64,000 nucleotides of DNA from Azospirillum humicireducens (GTDB lineage: Bacteria > Pseudomonadota > Alphaproteobacteria > Azospirillales > Azospirillaceae), in the NCBI RefSeq assembly GCF_001639105.2, contig NZ_CP015285.1:860501-924500 (forward strand), in the 5' to 3' direction. Positions 1 through 10,213 of this stretch are shown piece by piece (position 1 is the stretch's first letter; every line of letters starts with the position of its first letter). The notes beneath the pieces were generated by a model. The model saw nothing but the letters and a program-made list of their open reading frames with translations. It had not been told where the DNA came from and searched no databases. The position numbers and the translations under genes are program-made.

Positions 1-149
1 CGATCCTCTGGCGCATCGGCGCCGACGGCACCCGCATCCCCGTCCAGTACGGCCGGGTGAACGCCACCTACCGCGTCGCCGGCATCCACGACCACCTGCT
101 GCTGGCGATCGGCGCGCAGGAGGTGCATATCCGGAGGACCCGCCCGTGA
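1..149 (+). CDS. VirB9/TrbG-like T4SS protein, 3' end only
   Basis: The first 149 bases carry the last 48 codons of a gene that starts upstream of the window, read from base 3 to the TGA at 147-149. The peptide has the feel of the C-terminal beta domain of VirB9/TrbG/CagX proteins, the periplasmic to outer-membrane ring of type IV secretion channels. It shows a WRIGADGTRIPVQY stretch, then a strand ending LLAIGAQEVHIRR. The next gene, a VirB10-like protein, starts on a GTG that overlaps this stop (GTGA), as expected for adjacent virB9-virB10 genes. Family assignment rests on a short fragment plus this context. Confidence 0.6.
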   Translation, partial: ILWRIGADGTRIPVQYGRVNATYRVAGIHDHLLLAIGAQEVHIRRTRP

Positions 150-1141
150 CATCGGTCAACGACACCCCGCCGCCGCTGCCGCCCGACCCGCTGGCCCGCC
201 ACCGGGTGATCACCTCCGGCCCGCACGTCGTCCGCATCCTGCTGGTGGCGACCGTCGTGATGGGGCTGGGGTTGGTGGCCTACATGCTGGGTCGCAGCCA
301 GGGAGCCGGCGGCCTGCCGAAGCTGTCGGTCGCCCTCGGCCCGACCCAGCCGGAGCCGCGGCTGCCCAGCTACGAGGACATGGCACCCAAGCCGCTCCCG
401 CCGCCGGCTCCCCGCATCGAGAAGAGGGAGCCCGCCCCGCCGCCGCCCCGGCCACAGGCCAAGGCGGCCTCGAAGGAGGACGAACTGCGCAAGAAGGCGA
501 TGGAGGCCGGCGTCGGCGGCTGGAGCCGCAAGGAGGAGGGGAAGAACGGTGAAGGGGGCCTCGCTGCCTCCGATTTCGTGTCGGTCGACGGTGCTTGTGT
601 TGTGCCGTCCGGCACTCCGATCCCGGCGCAGACCATCACGCGGGTGGTGAGCGAACACGGCGGCATCGTTACCGCCATGGTGACCCGCGACGTCTGGGAC
701 GCCGGCTTCTCCTGTCTGGCGGTACCGGCCGGTTCAATGCTGAGCATGGCCTATACCCCCGCCATGTCGCGCGGCCAGAAACGCATCGATATCGCCAACC
801 CGGTGATCACCCGCCCCTGGCCGAAGAACGACACCGTCACCGTCGCCGCCATGATCGCCGACACCACGGGAGCGAGCGGCCTACCGGGCAATGTGGAGGT
901 GCCGTGGTTCCGCACCGGCCTGCTCATCGCCGCCAGCACCGCCGTGGATTTGACAACCGCCGCCCTGACCGGAGGTGGCAGCCTGCTCGGAGCAATGCTT
1001 GGCCGCAACCTGGACAGCCCGCTCGACAAGGTCACCAAGGACCTGCTCGACCGCGCCCCGGTAATCACGCTGGAGGCTGGGGAGCCGATCACCGTGATCC
1101 TGCGCGGCGCGTTGCGGGCCGATGATGCGCGGGGCGGATAG
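146..1141 (+). CDS. VirB10/TrbI-like type IV secretion protein
   Basis: 331 residues. A short cytoplasmic N-terminus is followed by one membrane span at about residues 29-48. A proline-rich periplasmic linker (about 65-112) leads to a C-terminal domain containing AGFSCLAVPAGSML and, near the end, VITLEAGEPITVILRGAL. This is the VirB10/TrbI architecture: an inner-membrane anchored protein that spans the periplasm and contributes to the outer-membrane pore. The start is a GTG overlapping the stop of the VirB9-like gene, so the two are translationally coupled. It is slightly shorter than many VirB10 proteins. The gene converges on the reverse-strand SIR2-like gene 18 bp downstream, so the T4SS operon ends here. 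Confidence 0.75.
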   Translation: MTSVNDTPPPLPPDPLARHRVITSGPHVVRILLVATVVMGLGLVAYMLGRSQGAGGLPKLSVALGPTQPEPRLPSYEDMAPKPLPPPAPRIEKREPAPPPPRPQAKAASKEDELRKKAMEAGVGGWSRKEEGKNGEGGLAASDFVSVDGACVVPSGTPIPAQTITRVVSEHGGIVTAMVTRDVWDAGFSCLAVPAGSMLSMAYTPAMSRGQKRIDIANPVITRPWPKNDTVTVAAMIADTTGASGLPGNVEVPWFRTGLLIAASTAVDLTTAALTGGGSLLGAMLGRNLDSPLDKVTKDLLDRAPVITLEAGEPITVILRGALRADDARGG

Positions 1142-1159
1142 GTTGCCCACAATCGCGAC

Positions 1160-2197
1160 CTATCCCCAGACCTCAGCCGAAGCGGCATCGAAGAAGCTGA
1201 TGTTGAGCTTCGCGGCAGGCCGGTCCTTTTCCCGTCCCGCCATCAACCGGGAAGCCCCTTTGATGATCGCCTTGTTCCCCGCCGTGTTCGGATCACCATA
1301 CAAGCTGACGAAGACCTGACCGATCGCGCCTTTGGCGATGCAGCGAAGGATGTGTTGGTCGTTCTCGGCGAGGGAATGGCCGAAAATGACCAGGGCACTG
1401 TTCGCGGGTTTGCAGACAGCTTCAAAGCTGCGTAGCGCTTTGTGGAGATAGGCGTTGTGCAGGATCTTCGCCCGCTTGCTCGCGCTGGTGCCTTCGGTGA
1501 CGAAGATGGGATACTTGCTATCGTCCAGCGCCCGGCGGATCTGGTCGACCAGGGGAACGTCCGTCTTCGACCATGTGTACTTGGTGATTTCCGCCCCTGC
1601 GTCGAACAAGTGGAGTGCGCCGTGCAGGTAGTGGACGGTCGGCGAATTTGCCTCTTGCCAGGACACGTAGGGCGCATCCAGATCGTTTTCCGGGTGACGG
1701 AAGCCGTCATCGGGGAGAAGCTTGAGGTCATCCACCTCGGTCTGCATCAGGGCCCAATAAAGCAGCACATCGTAGTTCAGGGTGTAGATGTGCTTGAACG
1801 GCATCAGGAAGTGCCGGCAATGGGCGTACTGTTCGGGACTGATCTCGTACGGCCGAGCGGGGTGGTTGCGGGCAATGGCCGACACCAGGGCGTTCTTGAT
1901 CGCGGCGGCGTCCTCTTCGAGCCGGGCAATCGCTTTGACCCGCTCCGGCCAGTAGACGCGAACCACCTTGGCCGTATCCGTCAGATGCCGGATGACCGTC
2001 TCAAAGTCGCGCGTGCCCAGTGCCTCGAACAGATCCTTGACCTTCGGTGCCGCACTGAAGTCAGCCGCCTCGTAAAGCGAGGCATAGTGGAAGATATCCG
2101 GCTTCAACGCGATGCTGAAGCCGTTGCCCAGCAGCAGATGGCGATTGGTTGCCTTTTCTGCGCGGCGCATCACAGTGTCGAACGTCAGGAGTTCCAT
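1160..2197 (-). CDS. DUF4917/SIR2-like protein, possible defence effector
   Basis: 345 residues from the ATG at 2197, which lies 8 bp after the stop of the upstream small gene (an in-frame start at 2248 would overlap it). Four spaced motifs recall SIR2-type NAD-binding proteins: a glycine-rich LLLGNGFSIA (21-30), TLNYDVLL (139-146; compare TTNYD), YLHG (190-193) and IFGHSLAEND (271-280; compare GYSxxD). The general layout, including a VTEGTSASKRAKILHN segment at 233-248, suggests the DUF4917 family. SIR2-like enzymes in such islands often hydrolyse NAD upon phage sensing; that role is inferred here from fold-like motifs and from the neighbouring type I R-M operon. No membrane segment or signal peptide is visible. 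Confidence 0.6.
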   Translation of the reverse strand: MELLTFDTVMRRAEKATNRHLLLGNGFSIALKPDIFHYASLYEAADFSAAPKVKDLFEALGTRDFETVIRHLTDTAKVVRVYWPERVKAIARLEEDAAAIKNALVSAIARNHPARPYEISPEQYAHCRHFLMPFKHIYTLNYDVLLYWALMQTEVDDLKLLPDDGFRHPENDLDAPYVSWQEANSPTVHYLHGALHLFDAGAEITKYTWSKTDVPLVDQIRRALDDSKYPIFVTEGTSASKRAKILHNAYLHKALRSFEAVCKPANSALVIFGHSLAENDQHILRCIAKGAIGQVFVSLYGDPNTAGNKAIIKGASRLMAGREKDRPAAKLNISFFDAASAEVWG

Positions 2198-2205
2198 GGC
2201 GTTTT

Positions 2206-2475
2206 TCACCACCGGCCGGTCATGCGAGCCGGCGTTTCGCTCCGCCACCGCTGGGCGAGCGTGAGGTAGGGACCCTGCGGCGGCAGGCTCTCAGACTCGG
2301 CCGGCATTACGGAGGCGAACCGCTTCCCTGTGCAGATTTCCGCGATTCGTCCTGCATTGACGCCAAAGAACGAGGCGATGTCGTGCTGGCGGTCGCCGCG
2401 TTGCCGCATGCCTTTGACGATCGCGGCATCGCTGGCCGTCAGCCGGACACCGCTATTCCTGGAGCGCTTGATCAT
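2206..2475 (-). CDS. small HTH-like DNA-binding protein
   Basis: 89 residues from the ATG at 2475. Longer in-frame starts up to 2550 would run into the probable promoter. The core SDAAIVKGMRQRGDRQHDIA followed by FFGVNAGRIAEI looks like a helix-turn-helix, of a type seen in small alphaproteobacterial proteins of unknown role. It is transcribed just ahead of the SIR2-like gene with an 8-bp gap, so the two are probably one operon. It diverges from the hsd operon across an AT-richer region holding two copies of an inverted repeat, which makes it a candidate regulator of either side. No precise function is recognised. Confidence 0.5.
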   Translation of the reverse strand: MIKRSRNSGVRLTASDAAIVKGMRQRGDRQHDIASFFGVNAGRIAEICTGKRFASVMPAESESLPPQGPYLTLAQRWRSETPARMTGRW

Positions 2476-2562
2476 CTTCGGAAACCCCTGGGTTGTCGGG
2501 GGCGGGCTCGCCCTGCCCCAAACGATGGGGGTATTGGGGTACACTGTCAACGAAAAATTATG

Positions 2563-2576
2563 CGTAGCACTCTACG
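2563..2576. promoter_or_regulatory. inverted repeat, copy 1 of a candidate operator
   Basis: CGTAGCACTCTACG is a perfect 5-bp inverted repeat with a 4-bp centre. A near-identical copy lies at 2638-2651. On the reverse strand a TTGACA hexamer (2550-2545) lies 12 bp downstream, so the site sits where a regulator could act on the reverse-strand HTH/SIR2-like genes. Confidence 0.45.
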
Positions 2577-2637
2577 TACTGATTCCGGCGACGGGTGGTC
2601 CGCTGTTCCGACGCGATTTCCTTCGGGCTTGTTATAG

Positions 2638-2651
2638 CATAGCATTCTACG
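2638..2651. promoter_or_regulatory. inverted repeat, copy 2 of a candidate operator
   Basis: CATAGCATTCTACG matches the 2563-2576 site at 12 of 14 positions and keeps the same symmetric layout. It ends one base before a TTGACG -35-like hexamer of the forward promoter, so a bound protein would touch the hsd promoter. Confidence 0.45.
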
Positions 2652-2652
2652 A

Positions 2653-2681
2653 TTGACGGTTTTGTGCCACCGGAATAGGTT
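2653..2681 (+). promoter_or_regulatory. candidate sigma-70 promoter of the hsd operon
   Basis: TTGACG at 2653-2658 (5 of 6 to consensus), a 17-bp spacer, then TAGGTT at 2676-2681 (a poor -10). It lies about 30 bp upstream of the half-hsdS start, in the only AT-rich stretch between the divergent operons. The weak -10 would fit a regulated promoter, but no experiment supports it. Confidence 0.3.
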
Positions 2682-2711
2682 GTGAGCGTACGGATGAGGG
2701 AGAAATAGTGA

Positions 2712-3322
2712 ATGACGAACGGCCCACTAAGGCCATTGGGCGAGGTTGCCGAGGCGGTCTTCGCGGGCATGGCGCCTCCACGCGGCGATCCGCCGGCCAA
2801 CGGTACGGATATCCCCTTCATCACGGTGCGCGATATCGGAGAGGGACAAGTCGGCGTGGCCGAGCCGGTCGCCCTGTTGCTGGTTTCGGACAAAACACCC
2901 ATTGAACGTTACGTCGTCCGTCCTAACGATGTGCTTGTAGCGGCAAAGGGATCGGCGCCGAAAGTCGGCTGGGTCGGAATGAACGCGGCCGGCGCGGTGG
3001 CGAGCGCTAACCTGCTGGTCATCCGTCCCGGACCGCTCCTCCTCGGGCCGGTGCTGTACGCCATCCTGAAAAGCGGGTCCTTCGCCAAGCTGATCGCCGG
3101 CATCTCGCGCGGCGTGACCAACCAGATCTCCATCACCGCGCGGGATTTGGCCGACCTGCCCATTCCCGTGCCGCCGATGGACGTCCAACACCGGGCGGCG
3201 GCGCTTATCGCCGAAAGCGAAGCGGCCTGCCGTCACGCCGTCCATGCCGCCGACATGCGCCGCGACCTGGGCTTGAACATTGCGGTGCGCTATCTTCTGA
3301 CGCCGAACGACCGAGAACAGAT

Positions 3323-3326
<4 letters not shown>
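2712..3326 (+). CDS. half-length HsdS-like protein, single target-recognition domain
   Basis: 204 residues. The ATG at 2712 directly follows an in-frame stop and has a GAGGGAG ribosome site. It resembles one target-recognition unit of type I specificity subunits: a start like PLGEVAEAVFAGMAPPRGD, then FITVRDI, RYVVRPNDVLVAAKGSA and the closing SRGVTNQISITARDLADLPI-PVPP segment that precedes an HsdS conserved helix. Full HsdS proteins have two such units; this has one. Its stop overlaps the hsdM start (ATGA). A full-length hsdS is also present downstream of hsdM, so this gene is an extra half-subunit. It could form a homodimeric or mixed specificity complex, or act as a modulator; the sequence does not say which. 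Confidence 0.7.
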
Positions 3327-4829
<1,503 letters not shown>

Positions 4830-4840
<11 letters not shown>

Positions 4841-6149
4841 GCAGCCCTCTGGGTGGACTCCCGTTCAACTCGGCAGCGTGTGTCTTGAGACGGACAGAAG
4901 AGTCGGGCGCGCGCGCTCAAACCTTCCAATTATGAGTGTTACAAAGTCCGGTATTGTTCCGCAGGCGGAAACCTATACGAAGGAAGTCTCCAGCCAGGAT
5001 CAAAGCCTCTACAAAATTCTCAAGCCTGGAGAATTTTCGGCAGCGCCGATGTCTCTTTATTATGGAGCGGTTGGAAAGTATCGCGGGCACGAGGAAGCTA
5101 TTGTTAGTCCGGCTTACATTACTTTCTGTGCAAGTGGTAGTGTAAACTCCGATTTTTTGGATTTGGTGCTTCGAGACCGTAGGATCGTCCAAGTCTACTC
5201 CGCCCTCTCTCAAGGGGCCAATAAAGAAGGGAAGCGGAGGACGACAAGCTTTTCCGACTTCTGCTCCATTCGGCGTCCGATGCCGCGGTTGAGCGAACAA
5301 TGCGCAATTGCAAGCGTCTTGTCGGAAGTATGCAGCGCTATCGAGGCGGTCGAACTCCTTATCAAGGAAGTCGAGCACGCCAAGACCGCCGTCATGCGCG
5401 AACTGCTGACGCGCGGGTTGGCCGGAGAGTGGGCGCGGATGGTGCCGCTGCCTGAGCGGTGGGTGCTTGGGCGGGTGGCCGAGGGCGTTACGCATATGCC
5501 GGCCGGATGGCAACTGGTCAGGTATGACGAGGCGTGTCTCAGCATACAGGTTGGCATCGTTGTTCAACCTGCATCGCTATACGCAGACGTTGGGGTTCCT
5601 GCTCTTCGGTCCCTGAATGTAAAGGAAAACCAAGTTGACCGCTCCAATATGGTTCTTATTTCGGAGAAAGCTCATAAGGCAAATAAAAAGTCCGAGTTGA
5701 GGGCGGGCAATGTTGTAACGGTACGGACTGGGGTTCCAGGTATCAGTGCTGTTGTTCCTGATGATCTCGATGGCGCAAACTGTATCGATATCCTTATCTC
5801 CAGGATAGGTAAGAATGCCGTTCCAGGGTTTCTGACCCAATTCCTCAACTCATCATTGGCAAAGCGGCAGATTGCGGTTTTGCAGGGTGGCCTCGCACAA
5901 CAGCATCTGAACGTCAAGGAACTGAAAGGCCTCAAGTTGCTTCTCCCCCCGCTCGACGAACAGATAGCCATCGCCGATGCTGGTGAGGCGTTCGACCGGC
6001 GCATCGCGGCCGAACGTGCGCATCTGTCGGAGTTGCGTGCCACCAAGGACGCACTTGCGCAGGAACTGCTGTCCGGCCGGGTCCGGTTGCCGGCATCGAT
6101 GATCGCCCGGTTCGAGACCGCTCCGCCGCACGAGGCCGCCGCCGAATGA
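4830..6149 (+). CDS. hsdS: type I restriction-modification specificity subunit, full length
   Basis: 439 residues with two variable target-recognition domains (about 5-155 and 225-385), each followed by a conserved helical spacer. The spacers include LSEQCAIASVLSEVCSAIEA (about 155-174) and LLPPLDEQIAIADAGEAFDR (about 370-389). The end, KDALAQELLSGRVRLP, is typical of HsdS. It sets the bipartite DNA target of the complex. The two recognition-domain stretches (roughly 4,900-5,300 and 5,560-5,860) are visibly richer in A+T than the spacers and neighbouring genes, as seen when these domains are exchanged by recombination. It starts inside hsdM and its stop overlaps hsdR (ATGA). Confidence 0.93.
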
Positions 6150-9115
6150 CCGAAGCGCGCCGACAGGAAGAGCTGATCGAGGTGGAGCTTCCGGCGGCCG
6201 CCCTTCTGGAGGACGTGCTGGGCTATGCCCCGCTGACGCCGGACGCTGTGGCGGACCTGCGGGAGGGACCGGCGGATGCCGTTCTGCACGGCCGCCTGTT
6301 GGAGTCGGTGCGGCGGCTGAATCCGTGGATCGACGAGGACAATGCACGCCGCGCCGTGTCCACCGTCAACCGCCTGACCGGCATCGATCTGATCGAGACG
6401 AACGAGAAGGGGCACACGCTGCTGACCTTCGGCATCGCGCTCGGCCAGACCGACGCGGACGGACGGCGGCAGGACCGGACCGTGCGCTTCCTCGACTTCG
6501 ACACGCCCGCGAACAACCGCTTCGAATATGCGCGCCGGATCCGTCTGCGCGGCCCGCGGCAGGAGATCATTCCCGACATCCTGATCTATGTGAACGGTCT
6601 GCCGCTCTGCGTTATCGAATGCAAGGCGCCCGGCCTCGCCGATCCCATCGGCGACGGCATCGAGCAGTTCGGGCGCTATCAGGGACTCGGCGATTATGTC
6701 GGACTTGGCGCGCCCCGGCTGTTCGAGATGGCGCAGCTCTGCATCGTCCTGGCGCGGGGCGAGGCGAAATACGGCACCGTCTGCACCCCCTATCGCCACT
6801 GGGCGGAGTGGAAGGAGCCTTACCCGCGCTCCCGCACGGACCTTATGAACCGTCTGGGGCGGGATCCGAGCGCGCAGGACGTGCTGCTCGCCGGTCTTCT
6901 GGCGCCGGTAAACCTGCTGGATCTGGTGCGCAACTTCATCGTCTTCGAAACGGAGCAGGGCCGCCGCATCAAGAAGCTCGCCCGCTATCAACAGTTCATC
7001 GCCGTCCAGGAGGCGGTGAAGCGGATCGAAGGAGCCGGCGACCCGGCCCAGCGGGGCGGGGTGATCCACCACACCCAGGGCTCCGGCAAATCGCTGACCA
7101 TGGTGTTTCTGGCGACCAAACTGCGCCGCCTGCCCATGGCGGCGAACCCGACGCTGGTCATCGTCACCGACCGCATCGAACTCGATCAGCAGATCGCCGG
7201 CACCTTCCTGCGCAGCGGCTTTCCCAACCCGGTCCAGGCGAAGTCGGGCGACCATCTGCGCGATCTGCTGTCGGGCGGGGCCGGCACCACCGTGCTGACC
7301 ACGGTTCACAAGTTCCACACCGCGGTGCCCAGCCGGACATCCTTCATCACCCAGGCGTCGAACGTCTTCGTGATGGTGGACGAGGCGCACCGCTCGCAGT
7401 ATCGCGAACTGGCCGCACGGATGCGGGCCGGGCTGCCCAACGCCTGCATGATCGCCTTCACCGGGACGCCCATCGACAAGAAGGACCGCAGCACGCTGCG
7501 AGAATTCGGCGACTATATCCACCGCTACCCCATCGATCAGGCGGTGCGGGACGGGGCGACGGTTCCGATCTTCTACGAGATGCGGGACGTGCATCTGCGG
7601 ATCGAGGGCAGGGACCTGGAACGGGAGCTGCGCGCCGCCTGTCCCGACCTGACGGACGAGCAGTTCGAGGAGCTGAAGCGCAAGGCGCCGCTGGCCCAGA
7701 CGGTCGCCGAACTGCCGCAGCGCATCGCTGAGGTGTGCAAGGACCTGCTGGCCCATTATCGCGCGGCAATCGAGCCGAACGGTTTCAAGGCTCAGATCGT
7801 CGCCGTCAGCCGCGACGCCGCCGTCACCTATAAGGAGGCGTTGGACCGGCTGGGCGGGCCGGAGAGTGCGGTCATCATGTCCGCCTCGAACGGCGACACG
7901 GCGCGCCTGAAGGCTCACCAGTTGACGCCGAAGGATCGCGACCGGATGATCGAGCGGTTCAGGGATGACGATGATCCGCTGAAGATCCTGGTGGTGTGCG
8001 ACATGCTGCTGACGGGATTCGACGCTCCGGTCGAGCAGGTGATGTATCTCGACGCGCCGTTGCGCGAGCACACGCTGCTTCAGGCCATCGCCCGTGTGAA
8101 CCGCACCGCCGACGGCCGGCAGGGTCGCAAGACGCATGGCCTCGTCGTCGATTACTGGGGTGACAACAAGCGGATCTCCGATGCCCTGGCCCTCTTCGAC
8201 AGCGAGGATCTGGCGGGAGCGCTTTTGTCGCTCAGCCAGAAGACCGAGCAGATGCGGAGCCGCCACCGCGCTGCCATGCGCTTCTTCGACGGGATGAACC
8301 GGGCGGACGAAGAGTCCTGCATCGGGCTGCTGGAACCGGAGGATGTGCGCGCCGCCTTCGACCTCGCCTTCAGGCGCTATGCCGAAGCGGTGGACATGGT
8401 GTTGCCGAACCCGGCGGCTCTGGAAGACCCTTTCCTGCCCGACCTGAAGTGGTTGGCGCGCATCCGCGCCCAGGCCCGGCGGCGCTATCGGGACGACCAC
8501 CTGAGCGTCCGCCATTATGGAGCGCTGGTCGGGGACCTGATCGAGAAACACATGCGCGCCGATGGCGTGGAACAGATTCTCGCGCCTCTGTCCATCCTGT
8601 CGCCCGAGTTCCAGGCGCAGATGAAGGCGCTGGCATCGGACGAGGCGCGGGCCAGCGAGATGGAACACGCTCTTCGCCACGAAATCCACGTTCACCGGGA
8701 TGAGAATCCGGTTCTGTACGAATCCCTCTGGTCGAAGCTGCAACGGTTGATCGACCTTCGCAGGGAAGTCCGCATCGATGCGGCCAGCGCTCTGGACCGA
8801 CTCGATGCCTTGGCCGGCGAATTTCGTGCGGCACGGCGTGGCGAGCGGGACGATGCCGGCCTGAGCGGTACGCCGGGCGCCATCTTCGGTCTGATCAAGG
8901 ATGCCGTAGGTCCGTCTCCCGAGGCTCCGGCAACGGCCATCGCCGCGGCGCTGGAGGAACTTGCCGTCATCGACTGGCACCAGAAGGAGGACGTGAAGCG
9001 TCAGATGCGCCGGGCGATCAAGACCGAATTGCGCACTGCCGGGGTTGCCCCGGCTGAAATGGAGGCATTGACCGTGAGGATCATGGATGTGGCCCGTGCC
9101 AGGATGGTGCGGTGA
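6146..9115 (+). CDS. hsdR: type I restriction endonuclease subunit (translocase/nuclease)
   Basis: 989 residues, the usual HsdR size. The N-terminal nuclease domain has the PD-(D/E)xK core as IPDILIYVNG (about 141-150) followed by VIECKAPG (about 155-162). The SF2 motor domain has Walker A HHTQGSGKSLT (about 307-317), VMVDEAHRSQY (DEAH about 412-415) and AFTGTP (about 437-442). Helicase C-terminal motifs include VVCDMLLTGFDAP and QAIARVNRT. It pulls DNA past the bound complex and cleaves unmodified DNA at a distance. No disruption is visible, so the system looks intact. Its start overlaps hsdS and its stop overlaps the metallopeptidase gene. Confidence 0.95.
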   Translation: MTEARRQEELIEVELPAAALLEDVLGYAPLTPDAVADLREGPADAVLHGRLLESVRRLNPWIDEDNARRAVSTVNRLTGIDLIETNEKGHTLLTFGIALGQTDADGRRQDRTVRFLDFDTPANNRFEYARRIRLRGPRQEIIPDILIYVNGLPLCVIECKAPGLADPIGDGIEQFGRYQGLGDYVGLGAPRLFEMAQLCIVLARGEAKYGTVCTPYRHWAEWKEPYPRSRTDLMNRLGRDPSAQDVLLAGLLAPVNLLDLVRNFIVFETEQGRRIKKLARYQQFIAVQEAVKRIEGAGDPAQRGGVIHHTQGSGKSLTMVFLATKLRRLPMAANPTLVIVTDRIELDQQIAGTFLRSGFPNPVQAKSGDHLRDLLSGGAGTTVLTTVHKFHTAVPSRTSFITQASNVFVMVDEAHRSQYRELAARMRAGLPNACMIAFTGTPIDKKDRSTLREFGDYIHRYPIDQAVRDGATVPIFYEMRDVHLRIEGRDLERELRAACPDLTDEQFEELKRKAPLAQTVAELPQRIAEVCKDLLAHYRAAIEPNGFKAQIVAVSRDAAVTYKEALDRLGGPESAVIMSASNGDTARLKAHQLTPKDRDRMIERFRDDDDPLKILVVCDMLLTGFDAPVEQVMYLDAPLREHTLLQAIARVNRTADGRQGRKTHGLVVDYWGDNKRISDALALFDSEDLAGALLSLSQKTEQMRSRHRAAMRFFDGMNRADEESCIGLLEPEDVRAAFDLAFRRYAEAVDMVLPNPAALEDPFLPDLKWLARIRAQARRRYRDDHLSVRHYGALVGDLIEKHMRADGVEQILAPLSILSPEFQAQMKALASDEARASEMEHALRHEIHVHRDENPVLYESLWSKLQRLIDLRREVRIDAASALDRLDALAGEFRAARRGERDDAGLSGTPGAIFGLIKDAVGPSPEAPATAIAAALEELAVIDWHQKEDVKRQMRRAIKTELRTAGVAPAEMEALTVRIMDVARARMVR

Positions 9116-9855
9116 TGGATGCGGGGCAACCGACCATCCTGACGGTCGGTGACGAGACCATTTCCTTCACCGTGGAACGAACGGCGCGCCGAAAGACGGT
9201 GGCCCTGTCCTTTGGCGCGGATGGGCTTCGCGTGCTGGCACCCTGCGACGTCCCGGACGCTGATATCCTGCCCATCATCCGGCGGAAACTTCCCTGGATA
9301 TTGGAAAAGAAGGCCCGGTTCGAAGAGACGGGGACCCTCCATGGCAGGCATGAGTTCGTGAACGGCGAGTCGTTTCGCTATCTTGGACGGCATTACCGGC
9401 TGATGATCCAGCCGGACGATTCGATTGTTTCGACACAGGTTTCCCTGAAAGGCGCATACTTCATCGCTCCGGTCACGGCCGGCCTCTCTCCCGAGTTGAC
9501 GCGCCTGTCGGTGCGCAGCGGCCTGAAACGCTGGTATCGGAAACAGGCTCAAGCAAAGCTACCTGAACGTGTTGGCATCTATTCGGCGAAGTTGGGGATT
9601 GCACCACCCAAGCTTCTAATCCGCGAACAAGAAAAAAGATGGGCAAGCTGCGACAAAGCGGGAGCTATCCGGTTTAATTGGCTTCTGATCATGGCGCCGC
9701 TGGATTTGATTGACTACGTCGTGGCCCATGAACTCTGCCATCTGCAGGAACTCAATCATTCAGCGCGATTCTGGCGCTTGCTGGAAACAATTATGCCGGA
9801 CTTCCAGGCAAAGCGGCAGGAATTAACGGAAAGTGGAGGGGATTTCTACTTCTAG
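9112..9855 (+). CDS. DUF45/YgjP-like M48-type metallopeptidase
   Basis: 247 residues. The zinc-binding HExxH signature is seen as AHELCHLQELNHSARFW (HELCH at about 206-210), with KRWASCD upstream. Both are characteristic of the DUF45/YgjP/SprT-like family, whose cellular substrates are mostly unknown. The ATG overlaps the hsdR stop (ATGATGG), and no terminator separates them, so it is the last gene of the hsd operon. Genes of this family often sit next to hsdR; a role in turnover of HsdR or another operon protein is a guess. No signal peptide is seen, so it should be cytoplasmic. Confidence 0.85.
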   Translation: MMDAGQPTILTVGDETISFTVERTARRKTVALSFGADGLRVLAPCDVPDADILPIIRRKLPWILEKKARFEETGTLHGRHEFVNGESFRYLGRHYRLMIQPDDSIVSTQVSLKGAYFIAPVTAGLSPELTRLSVRSGLKRWYRKQAQAKLPERVGIYSAKLGIAPPKLLIREQEKRWASCDKAGAIRFNWLLIMAPLDLIDYVVAHELCHLQELNHSARFWRLLETIMPDFQAKRQELTESGGDFYF

Positions 9856-10213
9856 ATCGGTTTTAAAGTGATATTGGGGCTTTCGAAGCAGTGACGAGTT
9901 GTTCATTTGACTAGGGCAGCGACCGGGACGACGTGTCTCAGTACGAACCTGTCATCGCAACCCGCTGTCCCTCCATGCCGCACCGTTTGCGCTATCCAAC
10001 GGCGTGTCATCAAGGCAATCCCCCAGAAACATGAATGATCCGGCTAACCCGCCGGGAGGGCTGCCCACTACACCGCCTCAGTGCGTCTGGCTGGAGAAAA
10101 CCGCGGCACGCAACCGGCACGCAACCACCCTGAAGGGCGCAGAAGCGCTTGCAGCCGGATTGAATCCGGTTCAGCAAAACCCTAGCGTTTCCGCCGCTGT
10201 CCGGGTATTTTGC
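9856..10213. other. non-coding end of the integrated element
   Basis: No gene is supported here. The stretch runs from the last hsd-operon gene to the tRNA remnant. It holds a perfect tandem 11-mer (10105-10126) and a short inverted repeat, CCGGATT/AATCCGG, near 10156-10170. This layout suits the arm-site region of an integrase-dependent att site. Confidence 0.5.
10105..10126. repeat. tandem 11-bp direct repeat next to the att site
   Basis: GGCACGCAACC occurs twice head to tail with no mismatch. It lies about 90 bp inside the element from the tRNA remnant. Direct repeats at this position commonly serve as arm-type binding sites for tyrosine integrases; that role is inferred from position only. 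Confidence 0.45.

Noticed and set aside
5672-8980. A 1,102-codon reverse-strand reading frame opposite hsdS/hsdR
   Set aside because: It mirrors hsdR codon structure in a high-GC genome. The forward frame has all nuclease and motor motifs; the reverse one has none.
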